A stretch of 14,492 nucleotides of DNA from CAZECE01 sp964510525 (GTDB lineage: Bacteria > Pseudomonadota > Gammaproteobacteria > Pseudomonadales > JANQJO01), in NCBI GenBank assembly GCA_964510525.1, contig CAZECE010000130.1, positions 1 to 14,492 on the forward strand, given 5' to 3'. The notes beneath the pieces were generated by a model that worked only from the letters and a program-made list of their open reading frames with translations, was not told where the DNA came from and did not search any database. Numbering within the stretch: the stretch's first letter is position 1; the number at the start of each line of letters is the position of its first letter. The translations under genes were made by a program, and so were the position numbers. Positions 1 through 7,661 of this stretch are shown piece after piece.

Positions 1-1428
1 TTCATCGCCTTCATTATGGCCAAAGCGGCGGTAGCAAAACATGTCGATCACGACCGGCTTGCTGAACTGCTGGCGGAATTCAATTGCCACTTTTGCTGCA
101 TAAACAACAGCTTCGGGGTCATCGCCATTGACGTGGAAAATCGGCGCTTCGATCATCTTCGCCACGTCCGAGGGATAGGGCGAGGAGCGCGAGAACCGCG
201 GATTGGTGGTGAATCCGATCTGGTTGTTGACGATCACATGGATCGAACCGCCCGTGATATGACCCTTCAGGCCCGACAGGCCGAGACATTCCGCAACCAC
301 ACCCTGACCGGCAAAAGCGGCATCGCCATGAATCAAAACAGGTAACACATGCTCCCCAACATCATCTTTACGTCGATCCTGGCGCGCTCTCACTGAGCCT
401 TCTACAACCGGCCCAACAATTTCTAAATGAGAGGGATTAAAGGCCAATGCCAAGTGCACTTCGCCGCCTTCGGTATGCACGTTGGAAGAAAAGCCCTGAT
501 GGTATTTCACATCCCCAGAACCATCACCAGAAATTTTCTTACCTTCAAACTCTTCAAACAATTCACTGGGATTTTTACCCAAAATATTCACTAAAACATT
601 GAGCCGACCGCGATGCGCCATCCCTAACACAATCTCTTTAACAGAATACGTCCCAGCTCGCTGAATCAACTCATCCAACAACGGAATGAGGGACTCCCCC
701 CCTTCTAAACCAAACCGTTTAAAGCCGGGGTACTTTGAAGCCAGCGATTTTTCCAGCCCTTCAGCAGCTGTTATTCTCTCTAGCAAATGCAACTTAACCG
801 CTTTGCTGTATTCTGGATGAGAGCGAACCGACTCCATGCGACGTTGAACCCACTGTTTTTCAGCGGTATTCACAATGTGCATGTATTCAACCCCTACGTG
901 GCTGCAATAGGTTTCATTTAACGCCTCAAAAATCTCTTTTAAACTTGCTTCTTCCTTACCAATGCACAGATTCCCGGTATTGAAAATGGAATCAAAATCC
1001 GCTTCAGACAAACCATGGGTACGCAACTGGAGATCTGACACCTCTTCTCTCTCCATAATACCCAAAGGGTCCAGCTTTGCGCGTTGATGACCTCTCATAC
1101 GATAGGCCGCAACCATTTGAGTGACCCCTACTTGCTTGCGGTCATGCTCAGGGGACACACTCTCTTCGGCCACCACACTGACAGAATGACGATTTTTAGC
1201 CAACCAAAGAAAATGTGCTTTAACTGGAGAGTGAGGAACATCCTGTGAACCAGGTTTCTGGGCAAGGCCAGCTGAATTGTTAGATAACGTATCAAACTCA
1301 TTACGCCAATAATCGTCAACCGAATTGGGATCCATCAAATAGGATTCATATAATCCTTCGATGTAATCCATATTACCGGCAAACCAGTGTGCACTCTGAA
1401 TTTGCCGCTCCATCCAGCTTTGTGTCAT
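1..1428 (-). CDS. sucA: 2-oxoglutarate dehydrogenase E1 component, N-terminal 476 residues (cut by left window edge)
   Basis: Thiamine-diphosphate-dependent E1 of the 2-oxoglutarate dehydrogenase complex, which decarboxylates 2-oxoglutarate and succinylates the E2 lipoyl domain in the TCA cycle. The frame is open from an ATG at 1428 to the edge; AAGG lies 8 bases before the ATG. The N-terminus has the E1o start (QSWMERQ, then YIEGLYESYLMDP), followed by YRMRGHQRAKLDPLG, EYMHI, GMAHRGRLNVL (about residue 270), SGDVKYHQGFSSN, HGDAAFAGQGVV (from His367) and GHNEGDE at the edge. About half of the usual 930-945 residues are visible. It lies 158 bases after sdhB with no clear terminator between, so it is probably expressed with sdhCDAB. 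Odd: from about residue 367 onward (bases 1-330) the protein reads as alphaproteobacterial E1 (NPRFSRSSPYPSDVAKM, CYRRFGHNEGDE) and GC rises to about 55% over bases 1-300, while the N-terminal part is gammaproteobacterial. Confidence 0.96.
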   Translation of the reverse strand, partial: MTQSWMERQIQSAHWFAGNMDYIEGLYESYLMDPNSVDDYWRNEFDTLSNNSAGLAQKPGSQDVPHSPVKAHFLWLAKNRHSVSVVAEESVSPEHDRKQVGVTQMVAAYRMRGHQRAKLDPLGIMEREEVSDLQLRTHGLSEADFDSIFNTGNLCIGKEEASLKEIFEALNETYCSHVGVEYMHIVNTAEKQWVQRRMESVRSHPEYSKAVKLHLLERITAAEGLEKSLASKYPGFKRFGLEGGESLIPLLDELIQRAGTYSVKEIVLGMAHRGRLNVLVNILGKNPSELFEEFEGKKISGDGSGDVKYHQGFSSNVHTEGGEVHLALAFNPSHLEIVGPVVEGSVRARQDRRKDDVGEHVLPVLIHGDAAFAGQGVVAECLGLSGLKGHITGGSIHVIVNNQIGFTTNPRFSRSSPYPSDVAKMIEAPIFHVNGDDPEAVVYAAKVAIEFRQQFSKPVVIDMFCYRRFGHNEGDE

Positions 1429-1586
1429 CTCATTTACCTTTTACAAGCAAGTGTTTTTTATTCGATTCGTATTTTTTATGACCATAAAAGCCAACTTAGC
1501 TAAAAAGCCATTTCTATAAACTTAGCAGCAAACAGAATTTTTACCTTAGAAAAGAGTACGATAGACCCAGGTTACGGCCAATAACT

Positions 1587-2291
1587 CTAAGAACCCTGAT
1601 CCAGCATCATGGTTTTAATGTGCCCAATAGCCTTAGTAGGATTCAGGCCTTTAGGGCACACCCTGACACAGTTCATAATGCCTCGGCACCGATACACACT
1701 GAAGGGATCTTGCAGTTCCGCTAATCGTTCGCGAGCAGCGGTATCCCGGGTGTCAGCCAAAAACCGGTACGCTTGCAACAAACCTGCTGGACCAACAAAT
1801 TTATCCGGATTCCACCAATAAGAAGGGCACGACGTGGTGCAACAAGCACACAAAATACACTCATACAAACCATCAAGCTTGTCTCTGTCTTCAGGGCTTT
1901 GCAAACGCTCTTTCGCTGGCGGTTCAGAATCATTAATCAAGAACGGTTTAATTTTTTCATATTGTTTAAAAAACAGCTTCATATCAACAACCAAGTCGCG
2001 CACAACAGGCAGCCCCGGCAGCGGTCGCAACACCAGTTCTTCGCCAGGTTTCACCACACTGGAAACCGACGTAATACACGCCAAGCCATTTTGACCATTG
2101 ATGTTCATACCATCTGATCCACAAACACCCTCTCGACAAGAACGGCGATAAGAAACTGTCGGGTCTTGTTCTTTAATTAAACTCAACACTTCCAGCACCA
2201 TGAGGTCCTTACCCCCTAGATCCACATCATAAGATTGGAACTTTGGCTGCAAGTCAGTTTCAGGATTGTAGCGATAGACTTTAACTTTCAT
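1587..2291 (-). CDS. sdhB: Succinate dehydrogenase iron-sulfur subunit
   Basis: Electron-transfer subunit of complex II on the cytoplasmic face of the inner membrane; it passes electrons from SdhA FAD through three Fe-S clusters to ubiquinone at SdhC/SdhD. At 234 residues it is close to the E. coli length (238). The plant-type [2Fe-2S] site is Cys52, Cys57, Asp60 and Cys72. The C-terminal ferredoxin-like domain has CILCACC and MNCVRVCPKG: by alignment with E. coli, Cys145/148/151/212 bind [4Fe-4S] and Cys155/202/208 bind [3Fe-4S]. All ligands are present. It follows sdhA after 52 bases, with only a weak purine-rich ribosome site (GAGAG). Last of the sdh genes, with sucA downstream. Confidence 0.98.
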   Translation of the reverse strand: MKVKVYRYNPETDLQPKFQSYDVDLGGKDLMVLEVLSLIKEQDPTVSYRRSCREGVCGSDGMNINGQNGLACITSVSSVVKPGEELVLRPLPGLPVVRDLVVDMKLFFKQYEKIKPFLINDSEPPAKERLQSPEDRDKLDGLYECILCACCTTSCPSYWWNPDKFVGPAGLLQAYRFLADTRDTAARERLAELQDPFSVYRCRGIMNCVRVCPKGLNPTKAIGHIKTMMLDQGS

Positions 2292-2343
2292 ATATTTGAG
2301 CTCTCAATATTGTCGACAGGTCATCACAAAACGTTGATCACAA

Positions 2344-4134
2344 TTAGTAAGTACGCACTTTTGGCTGGAAGGCTTCCATTGTTTTTGGATTAAAGTTAAC
2401 CGATCGTGTCTTAAGCTTAGTCGCTCCAGGAAAGCACAGCGAATGAACTAGCCAGTTTTCATCATCGCGATCAGGATAATCATACCGAGAGTGAGCCCCA
2501 CGACTTTCCGTTCGATCGTAAGCTGAGATTGCAGTTGATTCAGCCACCTCAAGCAGATTTTGTAACTCTAAAGCCTCAATAAGAGCCGTGTTAAATACCG
2601 CACTCTTATCCACCAAATGCAAATTACCCACACGCTCACGTATGCTTTTCAGCTCTTCAATGCCTTTCTCCATCAAATCGCCTTTACGGAATACGCCGAA
2701 ACTGTTTTGCATCGTAGTTTGTAAGTCTTTACGAACATCCGCCACAGACTCACCGCCTGCACTTTCCATCAAGGCGTTATAGCGACCCAAGATAGGAGCA
2801 AAATCACTTTCCGATGCCGCCGTCCCCTCGCCCGTTTGCGGCAAGTTTTCTTCTAGATATAAGCCCGTAGCTCGACCAAAGACCACTAAATCCAATAACG
2901 AATTACCGCCTAATCTATTTGCACCATGAACCGATACACAGGCCGCTTCACCTACAGCAAACAAGCCTTCAACCAGCACATCTTCACCTTTCTCATTCTG
3001 AGTAATGGCTTGACCAGAAACGTTGGTTGGGATACCGCCCATCATATAATGGCACGTCGGCACGACTGGAATAGGCTGCTTCACAGGATCAGCCGATGCA
3101 AATGTAATGGAAAGCTCACAAATACCCGGTAAACGCTTATGCAAAACGTCGGCACCTAAATGATCTAATTTCAGAAGAACATGATCGCCATTTTCACCAC
3201 AACCTCGACCTTCTAAAATCTCCATCATCATGGAGCGAGCAACCACATCACGCCCAGCCAAATCTTTAGCGTTTGGCGCATAACGCTCCATAAAGCGCTC
3301 GCCATCTTTATTGATCAGATACCCACCTTCACCACGACAACCTTCGGTCACCAGGGTTCCTGCGCCATAAATACCGGTTGGATGGAATTGCCACATTTCC
3401 ATATCCTGCATTGGGAAGCCAGCACGCATGGCCATGCCAACACCATCCCCAGTGTTGATTAGAGCATTAGTCGTTGATGCATAAATACGCCCAGCCCCGC
3501 CCGTCGCTAAAACCACGGCGCGCGATTTAAAATAAACCAGCTCACCGGTTTCGATGGACATAGCCACCACACCCACCACGGCATTCTGTTGGTTTTTCAC
3601 CAAGTCGAGCGCATACCACTCGTTATAGAACTTGGTTTCATGCTTTACATTCTGCTGAAACAAAGTATGCAATAAAGCATGCCCGGTTCGATCCGCTGCG
3701 GCACAGGTACGAGCCGCCTGCCCGCCTTTGCCATAATCCTTAGACTGACCACCGAAAGGGCGCTGATAAATGCGGCCATTTTCAGTTCGGGAAAAAGGCA
3801 AACCCATGTGCTCGAGCTCAAAGACCGCTTCTGGTCCCGTGCTGCACATATATTCGATAGCATCCTGATCACCGATGTAATCCGATCCTTTAACCGTGTC
3901 ATACATGTGCCAACGCCAATCATCATTGGGGTCCGCACTGGCAATGGCACAGGTAATACCACCTTGTGCTGATACCGTATGTGAACGCGTTGGAAACACT
4001 TTAGAAATTAAAGCGGTCTTTTGCCCAGATTGCGCCAGCTGCAAAGAAGCTCGCATGCCTGCACCACCGCCACCAACGATAACGGCATCAAAGACCAATG
4101 TACGTAAATCTGAAAGTTTTTTAGCACCTGACAT
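2344..4134 (-). CDS. sdhA: Succinate dehydrogenase flavoprotein subunit
   Basis: Catalytic subunit of complex II; oxidises succinate to fumarate with covalently bound FAD. At 596 residues it is full length (E. coli 588). An N-terminal dinucleotide fold GGGGAGMRA (21-29) is followed by RSHTVSAQGG, where His52 matches the FAD-linked histidine of E. coli SdhA (His45). Active-site residues align as His251, Arg295, His362 and Arg407 (E. coli His242, Arg286, His354, Arg399), in the motifs QFHPTG, AGRDVV, CHYMMGG and GANRLGGNSLLDL. The C-terminal domain ends in the usual FNPKTMEAFQPKVRTY-type tail. It starts 11 bases after sdhD, with AGGA about 10 bases before the ATG, so the genes are cotranscribed. 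Nothing is abnormal. Confidence 0.99.
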   Translation of the reverse strand: MSGAKKLSDLRTLVFDAVIVGGGGAGMRASLQLAQSGQKTALISKVFPTRSHTVSAQGGITCAIASADPNDDWRWHMYDTVKGSDYIGDQDAIEYMCSTGPEAVFELEHMGLPFSRTENGRIYQRPFGGQSKDYGKGGQAARTCAAADRTGHALLHTLFQQNVKHETKFYNEWYALDLVKNQQNAVVGVVAMSIETGELVYFKSRAVVLATGGAGRIYASTTNALINTGDGVGMAMRAGFPMQDMEMWQFHPTGIYGAGTLVTEGCRGEGGYLINKDGERFMERYAPNAKDLAGRDVVARSMMMEILEGRGCGENGDHVLLKLDHLGADVLHKRLPGICELSITFASADPVKQPIPVVPTCHYMMGGIPTNVSGQAITQNEKGEDVLVEGLFAVGEAACVSVHGANRLGGNSLLDLVVFGRATGLYLEENLPQTGEGTAASESDFAPILGRYNALMESAGGESVADVRKDLQTTMQNSFGVFRKGDLMEKGIEELKSIRERVGNLHLVDKSAVFNTALIEALELQNLLEVAESTAISAYDRTESRGAHSRYDYPDRDDENWLVHSLCFPGATKLKTRSVNFNPKTMEAFQPKVRTY

Positions 4135-4145
4135 GAATTAGATTC

Positions 4146-4487
4146 CTAACCAAAAAAAATGACTAATGCCCAAAGCAAGAACACCAAATTAGCAATGAAT
4201 ATGGCCCCTTGAGCCAAAACACGAATACACCAAGGTTTTATGTAATCCGTGGTAATGGTCCACAAGCCCACCCAGGCGTGCCCCGCTAATGCCAAAAAGG
4301 CCAGCAAGTTAAAAATACGCATTGGCACCGACATCATAAAGCCATGCCACTCTGAATAGGTCAGGCTTGAGGGCGACATTAAAAAGTACAAGAATAAAAC
4401 GAGAACATACGCCCCTAATATCACCGCACTAAAACGCTGCAGCAACCAATCACTCAGTCCTCTTCGGCTGTAAGAGAGCTCTACCAT
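4146..4487 (-). CDS. sdhD: Succinate dehydrogenase membrane anchor subunit
   Basis: Small inner-membrane subunit that, with SdhC, anchors SdhAB, binds heme b and forms the ubiquinone site. 113 residues with three hydrophobic segments (about 17-37, 57-78 and 88-111). His70 in GHAWVGLW aligns with the E. coli heme ligand His71, and Asp81-Tyr82 in TDYIKP aligns with Asp82-Tyr83 of the quinone site. The ATG overlaps the end of sdhC by 7 bases and has a strong AGGAGG six bases upstream, which supports this start and suggests translational coupling. Assigned as SdhD rather than SdhC from the HAW...TDY(V/I)KP signature. Confidence 0.96.
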   Translation of the reverse strand: MVELSYSRRGLSDWLLQRFSAVILGAYVLVLFLYFLMSPSSLTYSEWHGFMMSVPMRIFNLLAFLALAGHAWVGLWTITTDYIKPWCIRVLAQGAIFIANLVFLLWALVIFFG

Positions 4488-4864
4488 ATCAAACCTCCTG
4501 CCAACACAATCAAAACACCTGAAACAACAATGGTTATTTTCGAGGCCTTATCAACCCCCTCAAGACTTTCGCCAATACCCACATCCATGAGTAAGTGCTT
4601 AATGCCGGCAACCAGGTGATAAAGCAAGCCGCTTACAATGCCCCATAACACCAACTTAACCAAAAAGGAATCCATGCACTCTTGCAGGTGCGCAAAAGAT
4701 TCAGCCGACTCCAAAGAGTATTGCAGCAACCAAAGCACTATAGGCAACGCAAAAAAGAGAATGATCCCGGTGATGCGATGAATAATCGACAACACGCCTG
4801 GCAAGGGCAGCTTGTAACTCAGGACTGACGCCAAATCGATATTACTAGGGTGTTTTTTAATCAT
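4481..4864 (-). CDS. sdhC: Succinate dehydrogenase cytochrome b556 subunit
   Basis: First gene of the operon; inner-membrane cytochrome b subunit of complex II. 127 residues (E. coli 129) with three membrane segments (about 24-48, 65-86 and 108-126). SIIHRITG holds Ser26 and Arg30, matching the quinone-site Ser27 and Arg31 of E. coli. His83 in YHLVAGIKH matches the heme ligand His84. The N-terminal pattern (P.N.DL...PLPG..SI.HR) and C-terminal LAGGLIW are typical of the family. The ATG at 4864 has a weak AGAG about 9 bases upstream. Transcription probably starts in the region shared with gltA. Confidence 0.97.
   Translation of the reverse strand: MIKKHPSNIDLASVLSYKLPLPGVLSIIHRITGIILFFALPIVLWLLQYSLESAESFAHLQECMDSFLVKLVLWGIVSGLLYHLVAGIKHLLMDVGIGESLEGVDKASKITIVVSGVLIVLAGGLIW
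4494..4499 (-). promoter_or_regulatory. Strong Shine-Dalgarno of sdhD inside the sdhC 3' end
   Basis: AGGAGG (minus strand) sits six bases before the sdhD ATG and inside the last codons of sdhC. It is the best ribosome site of the operon and fixes the sdhD start; the 7-base overlap implies coupled translation and equal output of the two membrane subunits. Confidence 0.8.
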
Positions 4865-5137
4865 AAAAATCGCTCTTTTTAAAAAGCATTGAAAATATAG
4901 AACCGCATGAATTTATAGCCTATCTGAAATTAAAACAGACCATCTAAACGAGCCAACAATGTACAAACCAAAATGTTGAATCGCACCATGACTCAAATTA
5001 AAGCGACGATAGTATACTGAGAGAAAGTTAATAATACAAAATCTCATCAATGACAAAACGCACTTTATCCATTATCTTATTCAAACACTTAATTGTTTTT
5101 CTCAACTTTTTCTCAACACAGGTGCAAAGGAGTTTCC
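4865..5137. promoter_or_regulatory. Divergent sdhC / gltA control region
   Basis: AT-rich 273-base gap between two divergent TCA-cycle transcription units, so both promoters must lie here. On the plus strand TATACT at 5013-5018 is a good -10 for gltA; the best -35 I see is ATGACT at 4988-4993, with a long 19-base spacer. That would give gltA a leader of about 110 bases. On the minus strand TATAAA (4912-4917) is a possible sdhC -10 without a convincing -35, consistent with an activator-dependent promoter. I could not name a regulator site with confidence. Confidence 0.55.
5096..5117 (+). repeat. 11-bp tandem duplication in the gltA leader
   Basis: TTTTTCTCAAC occurs twice head to tail (5096-5106 and 5107-5117), ending 20 bases before the gltA ATG and just before its ribosome site. 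It would be in the mRNA leader. It could be simple slippage; no function is evident. Confidence 0.8.
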
Positions 5138-6424
5138 ATGACTGAGAAGCAAGCCCAGCTAAGTATTGAAGGCGGCAAGACCATAAGCTTTCCCGTTATT
5201 GAAGGCACCCTAGGACCTGATGTTGTAGACGTTAGAGCGCTGGCCCAAGAAGGGATTTTCACATTCGACCCCGGCTTCCTTTCAACCGCTTCTTGTGAAT
5301 CTAAGATCACCTTTATCGATGGCGCCAAAGGCATCCTGCTTCACCGAGGCTACCCCATCGAACAGCTGGCCGAGAAATCAAACTACTTAGAAACCTGCTA
5401 CCTACTCTTATTTGGTGAATTACCCTCCACCAAGGAGTACGACGATTTTGCCAACCGCATCAACAGCCACACCATGGTTCATGAACAAATTCGCCAATTT
5501 TTTAATGGCTTCAGGCGTGACGCACACCCTATGGCCATCATGTGTGGTGTCGTTGGTGCGCTATCGGCTTTTTATCATGACTCACTGGACATTCATGATG
5601 AAGAAAACCGTAAATTTGCAGCCGTTAGACTATTGGCTAAAATGCCTACTTTGGCCGCAATGAGCTACAAATACTCCATTGGCCAAGCATTCATGTACCC
5701 CGACAACACCTTAGGCTACGCCGAAAATTTTCTTCACATGATGTTTGGCGTCCCAACAGAGGAAAGAAAATTCAGTCCCGCTATTACAAAAGCAATGGAC
5801 CGCATTTTCATCCTCCACGCTGACCATGAACAAAATGCATCCACCTCCACCGTCCGCCTAGCAAGCTCCTCTGGCGCCAACCCTTTTGCCTGCATTGCAG
5901 CCGGCATCACCGCCCTTTGGGGTCCCGCGCATGGCGGCGCCAACGAAGCCGTCTTAAACATGCTTCATGAAATTGGCGACGTATCTCGAGTAGGTGAGTA
6001 CATTGAACGCGCCAAAGACAAAAACGACCCCTTTAGACTCATGGGCTTTGGCCACAGGGTATACAAAAACTACGACCCTCGCGCCGTTGTGATGCGTGAA
6101 TCTTGCCATGAAGTCCTCGAAGAGCTGGGCTGCAGTGACGACCCCCTGTTCGCCTTGGCTATGAAACTGGAGTCTATTGCTCTTGAAGACCCTTATTTTA
6201 TTGAGAAAAAACTGTTCCCAAATGTCGATTTCTACTCAGGCATTATTTTAAAAGCCATCGGAATCCCGGTCAGCATGTTCACTGTCATCTTCGCCCTATC
6301 TAGAACCGTGGGCTGGGTAGCAAACTGGCATGAAATGATGAGCGCCGCACACCGCATTGGGCGACCCAGGCAGCTCTATACAGGCGAAGCTCAAAGAGAC
6401 TACGTCGAACCCGGTGACCGTTAA
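5138..6424 (+). CDS. gltA: Citrate synthase (type II, hexameric Gram-negative form)
   Basis: Condenses acetyl-CoA with oxaloacetate to citrate, the entry step of the TCA cycle; cytoplasmic. With the ATG at 5138 the protein has 428 residues (E. coli 427) and begins MTEKQAQLSIEGGK. AAAGGAG five bases upstream supports this start; an in-frame ATG at 5093 would add 15 residues that the family lacks and has no ribosome site. Catalytic residues are His265 (GPAHGG), His306 (GFGHRVYKNYDPRA) and Asp364 (DFYSG); ADHEQNASTSTVRL is the family signature. The length and N-terminal domain are those of NADH-sensitive Gram-negative enzymes. It diverges from sdhCDAB-sucA as in Pseudomonas; sixA follows after 29 bases. 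Confidence 0.98.
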   Translation: MTEKQAQLSIEGGKTISFPVIEGTLGPDVVDVRALAQEGIFTFDPGFLSTASCESKITFIDGAKGILLHRGYPIEQLAEKSNYLETCYLLLFGELPSTKEYDDFANRINSHTMVHEQIRQFFNGFRRDAHPMAIMCGVVGALSAFYHDSLDIHDEENRKFAAVRLLAKMPTLAAMSYKYSIGQAFMYPDNTLGYAENFLHMMFGVPTEERKFSPAITKAMDRIFILHADHEQNASTSTVRLASSSGANPFACIAAGITALWGPAHGGANEAVLNMLHEIGDVSRVGEYIERAKDKNDPFRLMGFGHRVYKNYDPRAVVMRESCHEVLEELGCSDDPLFALAMKLESIALEDPYFIEKKLFPNVDFYSGIILKAIGIPVSMFTVIFALSRTVGWVANWHEMMSAAHRIGRPRQLYTGEAQRDYVEPGDR

Positions 6425-6453
6425 AGCCCTTAACGCCCTGCAAAGCTAACACC

Positions 6454-6960
6454 ATGAAGCTCCAACCAGATTTTAACTACTTATACCTGGTAAGGCATTC
6501 TAACGCAGAAAACCCTCTTTCCGGTCAACATTCAGATTTTGACCGGAAACTCACTCAGCAAGGAATTGAGCGGGCGCACTCCCTAGGCAACCAGTTAGCC
6601 GATCAGCGCGCCCCCATTGCAAAAATCATTACCAGCAGCGCAAACCGAACCCAAACAACGGCGTCCATACTGGCCGAACATCTTAATTTGAGCACAACCC
6701 AGATTGCAGCCACGGATATTCTGTATAACGCGAATTCAGCCGACATTCTTTCTACTATTTCTGACAGCCCACACAAGCACCCACAACACCTGTGCATTGT
6801 CGGACATAACCCGGGGATCTCAGAGATCAGCTCTTACTTAAGCGAAAGGTCGCACTTTTCCATGGCACCCTGCACAGCCGTGATTCTCGCTTTTCCAAGC
6901 ACAGACTGGAGAGTCGTTACAAAGGGAATGGGTCAAGAAATTGGTGTTTTTTGCCCGTAA
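6454..6960 (+). CDS. sixA: SixA-like phosphohistidine phosphatase
   Basis: Histidine phosphatase superfamily, 168 residues, single domain, no signal peptide. LVRHSNAE carries the catalytic pair Arg14-His15 near the N-terminus, NRTQTTA supplies Arg65, and IVGHNPGISE holds the second catalytic His118. The short length and the GHNPG motif point to the SixA branch, which in E. coli removes phosphate from histidine phosphotransfer proteins; the substrate here is an inference. Serine replaces the usual glycine after RH (RHS rather than RHG). The ATG is 29 bases after gltA and has no clear Shine-Dalgarno, so it may rely on readthrough from gltA. A small hairpin overlaps its stop codon (6953-6965) but lacks a following T-run. 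Confidence 0.85.
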   Translation: MKLQPDFNYLYLVRHSNAENPLSGQHSDFDRKLTQQGIERAHSLGNQLADQRAPIAKIITSSANRTQTTASILAEHLNLSTTQIAATDILYNANSADILSTISDSPHKHPQHLCIVGHNPGISEISSYLSERSHFSMAPCTAVILAFPSTDWRVVTKGMGQEIGVFCP

Positions 6961-6967
6961 AGGGCTC

Positions 6968-6983
6968 GCAAGCAATTGCTTGC
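6968..6983. repeat. 16-bp perfect palindrome after sixA
   Basis: GCAAGCAATTGCTTGC is an exact palindrome 7 bases after the sixA stop. A second hairpin (GCCC-GTAAA-GGGC, 6953-6965) lies just before it over the sixA stop. Neither is followed by a T-run on either strand, so they are not classical intrinsic terminators. They could stabilise mRNA 3' ends or bind a dimeric protein. Confidence 0.7.
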
Positions 6984-7099
6984 TAAACATGAACTGCTAA
7001 CAAAACAAATAAAGACACACCAAAGACAAAGAGCAAAACAACAAACAAAAGCCACTGGACTGGATTTTCGTTAATGCCATCAAACCGACCCTCTAAAAT
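6983..7099 (-). CDS. Possible 38-residue single-span membrane peptide (start codon uncertain)
   Basis: A minus-strand frame between an in-frame TAG and the TAG at 6983-6985 encodes a short soluble head (LEGRFDGINENPVQW) followed by about 20 hydrophobic residues (LLFVVLLFVFGVSLFVLLAV) and VHV, the layout of a genuine small membrane protein. No ATG, GTG or TTG precedes the membrane segment; the only candidate at the head is ATT (7097-7099). GAGGG at 7089-7093 precedes an ATG in another frame at 7078-7080, which gives only 27 residues (6997-7080). It may be a gene with a rare start, a decayed gene, or chance. It converges on sixA. The rest of 6961-7294 is AT-rich with no other gene seen. Confidence 0.3.
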   Translation of the reverse strand: MLEGRFDGINENPVQWLLFVVLLFVFGVSLFVLLAVHV

Positions 7100-7253
7100 C
7101 TAAACAAATATATCTATGCAGTACTGAGTAAAACCAATATTTACCCTTAAACGAACGCGCAATATACAGACAAACCACAACGTTATCAAGTTGTTGTTAT
7201 TCAATAAACTTATGTATTTTTGCTTTACTAACTAGCAAAAACGAAAAATAAAC

Positions 7254-7259
7254 TATACT
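7254..7259 (+). promoter_or_regulatory. Possible -10 element before the 109-residue gene
   Basis: TATACT stands 35 bases before the ATG at 7295, in an AT-rich stretch. No good -35 lies at 16-18 bases; TTGCTT at 7220-7225 is too far. Weak support. Confidence 0.3.
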
Positions 7260-7294
7260 GAAATCAACCGATTAGCTAACAAACAAGCAACCCC

Positions 7295-7624
7295 ATGCAC
7301 AACACCTACATAGACAATACCGCCATGATCAATAAAAATGAAAAAACGAGCCGCTACGAATACTTTAACCCCCAAGGCAAACTGATTGGGGAATCAGAGG
7401 GCGCCCAGCCAGATCAAAAACTACTGGATCAAGCGCACTACGCAGTTCGAGACAGCGAAAAAATGATTAAGAATGAGGATTCAACCCAAACCATCTCGGC
7501 CGATATCGCCGCTTTCAGAAAAGAGCTGCTGAAAACACCTGTTAGCAACATGGCCGAAATCATGCACCTCAATAAAATAATTGAACAGCTCACCGCCTAC
7601 TTAAGCTCCGACAAAGCGGCTTAA
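7295..7624 (+). CDS. Hypothetical protein, 109 residues
   Basis: Not a family I recognise. The product is hydrophilic, with no signal peptide or membrane segment. Residues 19-33 read like a short beta motif (SRYEYFNPQGKLIGE), then the remainder looks alpha-helical, with many charged residues and a heptad-like C-terminal stretch (NMAEIMHLNKIIEQLTAYL). Codon use resembles the neighbours. Two starts are possible, ATG at 7295 and ATG at 7325 (Met11); neither has a clear Shine-Dalgarno. It is a single-gene unit: 334 bases from sixA upstream and convergent with the next gene (37 bases between stops). Confidence 0.65.
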   Translation: MHNTYIDNTAMINKNEKTSRYEYFNPQGKLIGESEGAQPDQKLLDQAHYAVRDSEKMIKNEDSTQTISADIAAFRKELLKTPVSNMAEIMHLNKIIEQLTAYLSSDKAA

Positions 7625-7631
7625 CCACGTT

Positions 7632-7659
7632 AACCTTCTAACCTTCTAACCTTCTAACC
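7632..7659. repeat. Three and a half copies of an 8-bp tandem repeat
   Basis: AACCTTCT occurs three times in a row (7632-7655) followed by AACC. It fills the 37-base gap between two convergent stop codons, so copy changes would alter no protein. Probably replication slippage. Confidence 0.85.
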
Positions 7660-7661
7660 AA

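Noticed and set aside
16..345. Plus-strand 109-codon open frame at the left edge
   Set aside because: It is antisense to the continuous sucA frame, which has clear E1 motifs; the high GC of the foreign-looking segment explains the open antisense frame.
1609..2117. Several plus-strand frames of 70-114 codons across sdhB
   Set aside because: All are opposite to sdhB, which has every Fe-S ligand; the products have no recognisable features.
5093..5137. Longer gltA start adding 15 residues
   Set aside because: No ribosome site before it, the added residues are not in the family, and AAAGGAG stands before the ATG at 5138.
6953..6983. Hairpins after sixA as an intrinsic terminator
   Set aside because: Stems are good, but neither strand has a T-run following them.
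6997..7080. 27-codon ATG frame with a GAGGG ribosome site
   Set aside because: Short and cysteine-rich with little protein-like character; the overlapping frame reads more like a real membrane peptide, so only that one was listed, at low confidence.
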